Of a DNA stretch of 64,000 nucleotides, positions 55,103 to 64,000 are shown piece by piece. The translations under genes were made by a program, and so were the position numbers. A model generated the notes under the pieces. The model was given only the letters and a program-made list of their open reading frames with translations. It did no database searches and had not been told where the DNA came from. Position 1 is the stretch's first letter, and the number at the start of each line of letters is the position of its first letter. Source of the DNA: Blepharisma stoltei (lineage: Eukaryota; Ciliophora; Heterotrichea; Heterotrichida; Blepharismidae); contig CAJZBQ010000039.1 of the NCBI GenBank assembly GCA_914767885.1, positions 372,001-436,000 on the forward strand. Direction: 5' to 3'.

Positions 55103-58100
55103 TTAATTATCGTTTTGACTAGATAGAGCGCTATTTTCAGAAGGGTTCGGATCAGCTTCTCGAAAATTGATTCTATTATTTGAATTATTTCCAAAGCATT
55201 CATTTTCGATTTCTTGAGAGCTATTGATGATTCTACTAGCTGTGATATGCGTATAATCCATATGCTTATTCTTTGCATCTTCACTTATACTATCTTCGAT
55301 AATATAATTTGTTTTTGCTTCAGATTTTCTGAATAAAATGTTTCTTATCAATAAAAACTTCTCTTTAATTAATTTCAGAAATTCACTAAAGATTCGTAGT
55401 AAACTATAAATAATGAAAGAAACATTTGAACACAATGCTATTATAAATACAAAAACTGTTCCAGGATATTCTAATTCATCAGTCAAAAAGAAAAGACCAG
55501 TGCACGCTGTAATTAATAAAGTAAATTTAGAAAATAGTTCCACTTCGTTTGAACGCTTGTCTGCAAATGGTTTATTTTTATTTTGTAAAATAAGGAAAAA
55601 AATTAATAAAATCGTAACTGCAAGAGCTTGGATAGAAATTGAGATGTTTGATAAGAACACCGAAAAGCTTATCAACGCAATTTTGCAATATAAAATCACT
55701 AATTCTCAATAAAAGTATTGCTTACTCCCCCTCTCTGTGAGAGAACAAAAGCATTGCCAAATTTTTTTAAGAAAAATAATTTAATATATAAGTAATAATT
55801 ATTATTATAACGAAATCTCTAGCTATTTCTATTTAAACAGCTTGAATTTTAAAACATAAATTTTAAAATTTAATTTAATATTTGCTTCAAAATTATTTTC
55901 AATATTGATTTTTTGAAGAAAAAAAAATACTATAAAATTTATATGTAAAAATTATGAAAAAAATTAACCCCCTACGTAAACGAGCAAAAGGTTTTTGTTT
56001 GCTCACGGACTGGGTTGTTAGTAAAACCATTGTAGAGGAAGCCATATCTTAATTTGACTGCTGTTTCTTCTAATCTGTTCTTACATCTATTTAACTTTGC
56101 CAGCCAAATTGCTGGGACAAGAATTCCTCAAACTATGATTGCAGGCAGAGCTATCAAATATGAAAAAAAGACATGATCAAAATCCCAGCATTGAATATCA
56201 AGATCAATATTAAGTCAATACTCATCAGAATTTATTTCTCTACAACTAAAAATACTGAGCAGAGTTTCAATGAGACCCGGGTAGATCAAAAATACTAAAA
56301 TAATTGAGGTGGAAACTAGACTATCAGAAATCGGTTTTCAGATTCTTAATTTTATCTTATAGTATAATATTCATCACAAAAAGCATAAAACTCATAGCAT
56401 TATAGGTATAAAGCTAATAAATATAAGTTTGGTATAAAATATTTTTATTTTCAGATTTGATTTTTGAAAAAGGCAATCCAAAGAAAATAGTTGCTCTCCA
56501 ACATAATTCATGCTTAATTCTATATAAAAAAGCTTCATTAATCATCGTGGCCAATTTAAATTGAAGGTTGTGATGATTATTATAATATGTAAATAATTCC
56601 AAAATATTTTGATGTTAACTGAAGTAAATGTTGAAAGCCCTAGGATAGAATTTTTTACAGCTTTTATGGTTAATAATGTAATAATAAAAAAAATAATAAT
56701 AAATCCAAACATTCTCATGATATTGACATCAGTATCAGGGCATTTTTGGCATTCATTTTTATAGAGTCTTGAATATCCAGAATCGCAAGATTGACACATG
56801 TTCCCTTTATAGCCTTTTTTGCAGATTCCTGTATATGAAATATTATTGAGGTCTGGGGATCCCAAACAAGCTGGAGGGTATGGGCATTTCCAAAAATGAT
56901 CAGAGCCGGCCTATATCTACAGGGAAGAGCAGGGGGGTATCGGCTTAGGCCGGATCAACCAAAAAATATAGAGATAGGCCGGATGCAAAAATTTGGTATA
57001 GTGTTAGGCCGGGAAAATTTTTTTTTTTTTTTCGCAATAGGCTTAGGCCGAAAAAAGAAGAAACAAAAAAATTTAATAGGGTTAGGCCGATTTTATATAT
57101 ATTTTCTTAATAATTTTTTTCGGCCTAACTCGCTAAAACAAAAAAAAAAAATTATTTTTCTCAGCCTAAATCTATTGCAACAAAAAAAAAAAAAATTTTC
57201 CGGCCCTAAAACACTATACCAAATTTTTGCATCAGGCCTATCTCTATTTTTTTTCTGTGATCCGGCCTAAGCCGATGCTACCCGATTCTTCCGTGTCGAC
57301 ATAGGCCGGCTCTGATAAAAATATAGGAAAATTTTAAGAATTTCCAATACCTATGTCGCTAAATTTTAGTAAAAAGAAGCTATCACTACAAAAAAATATG
57401 CATAATTTCGTAGGTCGGCCTATCTCCATCTTTATGTTAGGGTAAGGCCGACTTACAAAGTTATGTCTTTTTTTTTGTAGTGATAGCTTTTTTTGTTTTA
57501 AATTTAGCGACACAGGTATTGGAAATTCTTAAAATTTTCCTATATTTTTATCAGAGCCGGCCTATGTCGACAAGGAGGAATCGGGTAGTATCGGCTTAGG
57601 CCGGATCACAGAAAAAAAATAGAGATAGGCCAGATTTTTAAAAACAAATTTTTTTTTAGTAGTTTTAGGCCGAAACCCAATAAACTAGGAAAAAATTTCA
57701 TGAAGGTTTTGCAGAATACTTAAGGTTTAATCAGGTTATAGCAATTTTGTGCAGTGAAAATTATTATTTTAATGTTTATTCTGTACAATCACTAATTTTT
57801 TACATAATACTAATCATAATTCCATAGCTTTCCTTAATATCAACACATTAATATATAAGTAAAGATATACTTAATTTATATTCTGGACAATACCTCAAGA
57901 CGATGGGTTGCTTTCATCATTTGGAGATCAAGACTTGGATCATCTAATGGAATAATTTTATTATTAAGCGTAGCAATATTAAATTTAAACGATTTTTTAT
58001 CATATATAATTAAAGGCTTAAGGATTATTTCAAATATATTCTTACAATATTCTTACTATCTTTTATTAAATTAATTTATCTGAAAAATAACATATATAAT

Positions 58101-61100
58101 CGGCATAACACGACTGTATTTTTTTTCCGGCCTAAGTCTATTGCTAAAAAAAAAAATTTTAAAAATACGGCCTAAATCTATTGCCAAAACAAAACAAAAA
58201 AAATTCCCGGCCTAACACTATACCAAATTTTTGCATCCGGCCTATCCCGAAAAATTTTTTGGTGAGTCGGCCTAAGTCGATACACCCCTATCGGGATAGG
58301 CCGGCTCTATAAAGAGGTTGTGATTAATTGGAAATTTTTAAAAATTTCCAATACCTATGTCGCACCATTTTGAGGTGATCTAACTAACACTACTCCATCG
58401 TAGACATAGATACAACAGTCGGTCTAACCCTCCTCACCCCCAAAAATGATCAGTATATATTTATTATCTCTCCAATATCCATAATGAGGGACAATTGTAT
58501 AATTTCCATAGCAATCAGCATGATCAGGGCAGGCAAGGCATGCAGTATTGTTTGGATTTAAACTATAATAAGGCTTTTCACAAATCAAACAAGTAATATT
58601 TACAGTTGCCTCTCCAAATTCGCATAAACGGACTTTTACGTCTGCATAAAAATCTTGACTAGATGATGAATAGCCGTCTGATTCTTTAATGGCAGAAGTA
58701 TAAATCTCTATTTTAGTTAAGGATCCTGGCTGAGCTGTGATGACATAATCAGTGAAGCTAAAAATTCCATTAGCTGCTGTTGCTAGAGTTATTCCAAAAA
58801 GAATTGTATCTGAACTAGCGCTGAGCATTTGTGCTTGACTTATGTTGTCTGTTTTAACAATCTGATTATAGTGATCAACTAAAGCAAATTCAATAGGTTT
58901 ATTGCTTTTTTGACCCGAAGCAATCCCATCTATAGTCGGTGATTGTAATGAAGCCTTTTTCGTGTTTTTAATTTCTTGATATGCCATCATAATAGGGAAT
59001 GAAGCAATGTCATTTCCATATTCTGCAGAATTTCTTTCAAAGTTATTATATATAATCATTGGCTCAGCGTCTTTCCAACTGATAGCCCCTCCATTATAAA
59101 CTGCTGCATTTTCCGTAAAATTGCTATAAGATACATTAAAAAAGCATATGCCAAAATCCTTGCAGCTAAAGTTAATTCCACCTCCAATCCCATCGATCAC
59201 TCCATTATCATTATTTTTTAATCCAGATGAATCTGCAAAATTTTTGATAAATTTAGATGAAGAAACAGTAAAATTTAAATTTTCAATATAAACCGCTCCT
59301 CCATTTATAGCTTTGTTACTTGAAAATTCAGATGAGGATATCGCATATTGATCTCTCGGAAAATCTTTTTCAGTAGCAAAATAAACTGCCCCTCCATATT
59401 CTGATGCAAAATTACTATCAAATGAGCATGAATCAATTATTAATGACATACACTTAAAACAATAAATAGCTCCTCCATTTGATCCTGATCCTTCAGAAAA
59501 TTCTGAAGACTTAATTGTCAATAAATGTAGTTCTTCGCTATAAATAATATTTTTGGTTGATTTTTTAAATAGTGAATTTTCTATTTTGATACGACTGTTA
59601 TATGAATCAATTGAAGATCCTTGAGAATTTTGAATTACTGTATCATTAAGATATAATGAGCTTTCTTTGTAAATAAAGATAGCTCCTCCATTGCTTGAAG
59701 CTATATTAGAAAATAATGATTTCAAAATAGTTACAGTGCTTGAAATAGAAAAAATAGCAGTTCCTGAACTAGTCGAAAATCCATTTGCAAAGCTCGATTC
59801 CTCAATTACAGCATTGCTATTTGCATTTATCTCTATAAAGCATCCTTGCTTTCCAGATTGATCTGAAAAGCTTGTATTTAGAATAGTGATGTTTGAAAAA
59901 GATAAGCCAATTCCTGCATTATTTTCATCTGCAAGGTTATGATGAAAAGTTGAAGAAACAAGTGCTATGACTGATGATAAAAGTGAAATAGTTCCACCAT
60001 TTTGGGCCCTATTTTCATTAATGTCGCAATTATTTATTACTGAAGTATGTTTTGAGCATCTAATCATAGCAAATACAGATCCCTTATTTTTACTATAATT
60101 TTTCTCGATTTTTGAATCTTTGATAATAAAAAATGAATCTGACTCAGCATAAGCGATGCCCCCTGCATTAGTTGCATAATTTTCAATTAAAGTGCATGAT
60201 ATACAATAAAATTCAGATTCGTAGCTTAATGATGCAACTCCTCCATTTATTGTGCTTGTGTTATTATAGAAAAAAGCATTTTTTAGATTCATGATTGCTG
60301 AATTTTTTAATGTTGCTACAGTTCCAGATAAATCTGAATATCCGTGCTGAAATGTGGAATTATTATCTATTAGTGTATCATTGTCTAACTCCCCCCCTCC
60401 GTGATTGAAAAAACATTAGAAAAATCCTATTTTTGGGTAAAAGCTCACCCTCTGTTGGCGAACGACGAAAATTTTTTATGGAAAAAAAAATTTTTGATAT
60501 ATAAGTTATAATTATTATAATGAAATCTCTCTTGCTAATTCTGTTTAATTTTAAACAGTTGCATTTTGAAATATAAATTTCGAAATTTAAATTAATTTTT
60601 ACTTCTCAATTTTTACAAATTGGGATTTTTTAATATTTCGAAAAAAACTACCCTGTCCCGAACAAAATTGTTTTGTTCGCTCACAAATGGGGGCAGTAAG
60701 GAAAAAATAGAACCAAGATTGTATTCAAATAAACAATACTCCGTTTCCAACGTTGAATTTTTATTTTCATCGCTTAATAAAATAGTGACGGATGCTTTAT
60801 TCCATCGAAAAACACAAGAATTTAAAACAACTTTTGATGGAATTTCTTCAATATTTTCATTGATTGCAACATGAAGAGCTGAGCTATATGATCCTTTATT
60901 TTCAATAAAATTAGAATTATCAATAGAAAGGATTCCATCGAAATAAGAAATAAAAAGAGAGCCTGAGAGAGATGCATCATTTTCTTTGAATGTGCAATTA
61001 TTTAATAGAGAGTTACTTGATAGTTTTATAGAATTTCCAATATAAATGCAAGCCCCGTTAAATGCTTTATTTTTCAAAAATGTTGAATTGCTGATTGATA

Positions 61101-64000
61101 AAGCCATTTTTGTATTTGAATAAAACTTTTTATTCAAATAAATTGACCCACCGTTGAGAGAGCAAGAATTATTTTTAAGTTAGTAAAGTTATGCTAACTC
61201 CCCCCCCTCCGTGAGTGAACAAAACCATTAGAAAAATCGCAATTTTTTGCCCAAAAACCCACCCTCTGTGAGTGAACAAAAATTTTTTTATACAAAAATT
61301 TTTTTATGGAAAAAAATTTTGATATATAAATGATAATTAGTATAATGAAATCTAGAGCTAATTCTGTTTAATTTTCAAACGAATTGCCTTTTAAAACATA
61401 AATTTTATAAATTAAATTAATATTTACTTTCCAATTTTTGCGAATTAGGATTTTTTTAAATTTCGAAAAAAAAAAATTTTTATAAAATTTATATATAAAT
61501 TTTTTTAAAAAAAATAAATTAACCCCCTCCGTGAGTGAACAAAATTTTTTTGTTCACTCACGGAGGGGGGGAGTAAGTGCTGGATGTTTAAAGTCTCTAC
61601 TTCCAGATGCGTGGTGGCACAAGCGAATTTGGTGGACTTCCACCTTTGGTACCTCTGGGTTTTCGGTAGTGGATTGCCCTATTTGTGCCCGCAGACCTAT
61701 GCTGGGCACCACCATTTCCAACTCAGTCCCTTCGCCCTTCTAAGGCCAACTGTACCTACCCTGGCCGCTGTCCTTTTATAGGACCCTTTGAACCAGAGGG
61801 ATCGCCTGCATGCATCCTAGCCTGTCTCCCCTTTTCCAGGACATCCCTGAGAAAAACTCAACCACTTCTGTGATTCGGGGCAAGCCATCAAGAGCAGCTT
61901 GAGAAGGGAAATCACTCTGCTCCATTTCGGGCTGCTGGAAAAAGGATTCATGATTAACTGCCCAATGATCAGGCCACAAACCTTCTTCTAGGCTCATTAT
62001 AATGCTGGGCCATATCATTCCTCCTGAAAATCTTGCCCGGATATACATGGGTTACCGTCGCACGAGAGGAGTCGGACGTCATGCGCCATTTTTATGTATA
62101 TAAGAATCATTTTTAAAATATGTATCCGAAACAATAAATTCTAAATCGGAAGTAGTCAAACTTTGGGGCACTATTCAATGGATAGCTCCTCCAGATAGTT
62201 CAGGTGATTGATTTGATTCAAAATGACTATAGTTGATATGCAGGTTTTGACCTGAAAAATATAAAGCACCTCCTGAATCGCCACTATTTTTTAAAAAAAT
62301 GCAGTTTTCTACCAATAATGTACTGCTGTTTGTGAAATCAATTGCTCCTGGACTTCCATTTAAATAATTTACATTGTTTATGAATTTTGAGTTTTTGATA
62401 GTTGCTGAGTTAAGATTTTGTAAAGATAAACTGATCCCAGCAGTTCCTGCACCTACATTTCATTCAGAATCTAATGAGTCAATAAGAATCGATGTTGTAT
62501 TATCAATGATAATTGCAGGTGATGATCTGCTGCAATAATTATTGACTGTGCTGATGTTCTGCATTAAGAGATTAACTGAACCACTTATTAAAGCCATTGA
62601 TTTGCAGGACAGATGTACTGGATTTGACACTTCAAGTTTTAAATAAATATAAGGATTCCTAATGAAGTTTAGCAAAACTATTGAATTGACATTGTCCTCT
62701 TTATAAGATTTATCTCCATTATCTTTTATTTGAATATCTTCTATGTCTATATTGGTCATTTGCTTTATTTCTATTAATCCGTCTGCTCCTGATAAATTAT
62801 CTTGAAAAGTCAGATTCTTCAATGTGAGGAAATTAGGTAAATATTTTACAGCAATAGTAATCCCACTTGGAGTAGTCGCATTTATGTATTTTCCTTTGGC
62901 AATTGCATCTTTCATTGACTCACTTCAGATTGATATTATACTACTGGTTTCAGCTCCATTTGAAATAAAATATGAAGACTCTATCAATATATTTTGCGTT
63001 TCATTATAATAATGTGCAGAAAAAATCCCATTTGATTTTCCATAATTTGATATAAAATGTGTATTGTTTATATGAATATGAGTAAGAGTCGAATATTTTA
63101 TGATTTCTGCTTCATCGAATTCAATTTTATAGTAGCTATTCGTGTTTTGGATATTGATAATGCCTAGTTCGCAGTAGTTATATGAAAATGTGCAAGAATC
63201 AATTACTAATGTTTCAAATCATCCAAGAGCAATTAAAGAGGCTGAATTCAGGATATTCAATGGGTTTTGATATATCATATTATACTCAAACTCCACATTT
63301 TTTATTACTACAGATGTGATATTTGGAGCATATAAAAATCCTCTTAAATTAATTGGATCTCCGAGTTCATAACCATTATTTAGCCTGCTCACTTTACCAT
63401 AATTATAGAAGAATGTTCCCGGAGTAGGATCATAAAAATAATAATCACTCAGGGAAGCAACAAAAAGTATAACTCCAGAATTCTCAATTTCAGCCAATTT
63501 TATGTTATCAAAATTTACATTATTGAGGACAACATTGCTGCTGCCTGCTATTTTCATTAGGGCAGTATGGCCAAATCGAAAATTTTGAAAAGTTACATTT
63601 TTAAGGATCAGATTACTATTGGCAATTAAGAATCAATAAAAATCTTTTTGATATTCGCAATAAGCTGAACTCAAGTACTCATAAATTTCTTCATGCCTAT
63701 CGTTATAACGCATATAATTTTCTGAATTTGAGAATATATACGGGCAGTACTCACAGTATGGACTACCACCGCAGGTAATGAAGTTTTTCCCATCAAATAT
63801 CAAGTTTCTCATTTCTAATGAAGAATACCAGAACTCAAATAATTTTTGGTAAAATGCAGTATCAGGGTTTCGCTGTCTAATTCTTATTTGATTTCTACTC
63901 CAAGAAGCGATAAGAACGTTTTTTGACGATTTTTTGTAATCAAAATAGCCTCACGTATAAATATCATCAAAATTTAGATCAATGAAGTAATCCCCATCAT
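55103..64000 (-). CDS. Giant beta-helix membrane protein (Pmp-like repeats), 5' end outside window
   Basis: Removing the inserts leaves about 1,930 codons ending at TAA 55103. From the window edge to about 58700 the protein consists of right-handed beta-helix (pectin-lyase-like) repeats with Asn/Ser ladders and GGA-type turns such as NGGAIYCF, YGGAVYFA, GGAISW. Then a Cys-rich stalk (CLICEKPYYSLNPNNTACLACPDHADC; GICKKGYKGNMCQSCDSGYS), several transmembrane helices (56700-55350) and a hydrophilic cytosolic tail. TGA is Trp repeatedly. Such proteins are abundant in ciliates and presumably sit at the cell surface. At least four insertions interrupt it (M8, E6, M9, E4 with M10); three junctions restore perfectly, the E6 junction does not. 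Confidence 0.8.
55723..56018 (-). mobile_element. MITE/IES M8 (296 bp), diverged
   Basis: TA 55723-55724 and 56019-56020. Left end CTCCCCCTCTCTGTGAGAGAAC, right end GTTTGCTCACGGACTGGGTTG; one internal motif is lost. Excision gives ...YGFLYNGFTKQYFYWELVIL..., exactly the expected membrane-proximal sequence. Confidence 0.88.
56890..58453 (-). mobile_element. Composite palindromic element E6 built on GGCCTA repeats, 14-bp direct repeat flanks
   Basis: CCAAAAATGATCAG is repeated at 56890-56903 and 58440-58453. Inside are fold-back unit A1 (56901-57314, ends CAGAGCCGGCCTA / TAGGCCGGCTCTG), inverted-repeat unit B (57315-57551) and a second A unit (57552-58308). A1's right part, B and A2's left part form one palindrome of about 395 bp (57237-57631). 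The motif TAGGCCG or its complement recurs at least 20 times. No ORF of note. Collapsing to one flank copy does not restore the host frame; TA-to-TA removal of 56879-58457 does, but deletes a conserved WKCP stretch. Confidence 0.75.
60386..60696 (-). mobile_element. MITE/IES M9 (311 bp), diverged
   Basis: TA 60386-60387 and 60697-60698. Ends CTCCCCCCCTCCGTGATTGAA and GTTCGCTCACAAATGGGGGCAG. Excision joins ...EYNLGSIFSL to DNDTLIDNNSTFQHG in frame within the beta-helix repeats. Confidence 0.9.
61164..62116 (-). mobile_element. SINE-like element E4 with 15-bp target duplication, carrying nested MITE M10
   Basis: AAGAATTATTTTTAA (61164-61178) and AAGAATCATTTTTAA (62102-62116) differ at one base. 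The GC-rich body (61575-62100) is in minus orientation, with a degenerate CTTAA-type tail at left. Its 5' start ATGGCG and the ATCCGGGCAAGATTTTCA block recall E2 and E3, but the rest differs. TA-to-TA excision (61176-62113) restores ...SDTYFKNNSCSLNGGSIYL.... M10 sits within the tail. Confidence 0.85.
61195..61573 (-). mobile_element. MITE M10 (379 bp) nested in E4
   Basis: Well-preserved copy in the same (reverse) orientation as M7 with GTGAGTGAAC variants and TAA on both sides (TA 61195-61196, 61574-61575). It interrupts the tail of E4, so it inserted after E4. Confidence 0.9.

Noticed and set aside
56896-57270. 124-codon ORF on the plus strand
   Set aside because: It is the translation of a fold-back repeat with homopolymer runs inside E6.
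1979-61573. Large exon inserts as spliceosomal introns
   Set aside because: They lack consistent GT...AG ends, are bounded by TA, share repeat-family sequence, and the clear introns here are 15 nt.
61531-62048. ORFs in E4 body
   Set aside because: Low-complexity open frames in a GC-rich repeat on both strands; removal of the whole region restores the host gene.
1-64000. tRNA, rRNA and telomeric repeats
   Set aside because: I looked for cloverleaf-like GGTTCGA blocks, rRNA-like conserved stretches and CCCTAAC-type runs and found none I could defend.

Overview
This looks like nuclear DNA of a heterotrich ciliate, most likely Blepharisma or a close relative. The DNA is AT-rich and gene-dense, on both strands. 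TGA is read as Trp inside nearly every recognisable gene (DCP2, ACTR10, EXOSC10-type, ACOX, GALK2 neighbours), while TAA and TAG end the genes. Several genes carry 15-nt GT...AG introns. Many exons are interrupted by AT-rich inserts bounded by TA, and removing each insert with one TA copy restores the reading frame. Together this suggests the window is germline (micronuclear) sequence still holding its internal eliminated sequences (IESs). The genus and the germline state are inferences; the frame restorations are seen directly.

Layout. 0-3 kb: a gene end, a SINE-like insertion, and a mucolipin/TRPML channel split by two IESs. 3-9 kb: an MDR oxidoreductase, a 570-bp SINE-like element, a PHD/PLU-1 protein (minus) and the Fe-S assembly factor CIAO2. 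9.7-16 kb: MGST3-like MAPEG enzyme, DCP2 split by a 391-bp MITE, a histidine phosphatase, two unknown genes and further MITEs. 16-25 kb: a HUWE1/TOM1-type HECT ligase with two IESs. 25-31 kb: a cytosolic carboxypeptidase, an XAF1/TRAF zinc-finger protein and dynactin Arp11 (ACTR10) split by a SINE-like element. 31-37 kb: acyl-CoA oxidase (one IES), a DENN-type SPA protein and a PLAC8 protein. 37-46 kb: a tandem cyclic-nucleotide-binding protein, a MORN protein, ribosomal eL20, an Rrp6 exonuclease, a C2-PX protein and coiled-coil proteins. 46-53 kb: a Pro-rich gene holding a 1.5-kb triple-nested transposon, GALK2, a B-box/kelch-like protein and AP endonuclease. 53-64 kb: a giant beta-helix membrane-protein gene (5' end outside the window) broken by at least four insertions.

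Housekeeping genes dominate and form no operon or pathway. The distinctive content is the insert population. It comprises (i) a MITE family with motif CTCACGGAGGG, at least ten copies from near-identical to badly decayed; (ii) a second MITE family with motif ATTTAATAACGAAC and the same unusual architecture; (iii) a 1.5-kb TIR element with G-rich subterminal arrays; (iv) SINE-like elements with pentamer tails and 13-16 bp target duplications that happen to contain TA, so that TA-to-TA excision also repairs the gene; (v) a large palindromic element built on GGCCTA repeats; and (vi) short unique interruptions of about 60-75 bp. No transposase, reverse transcriptase, rRNA, tRNA, telomere or CRISPR array was recognised.
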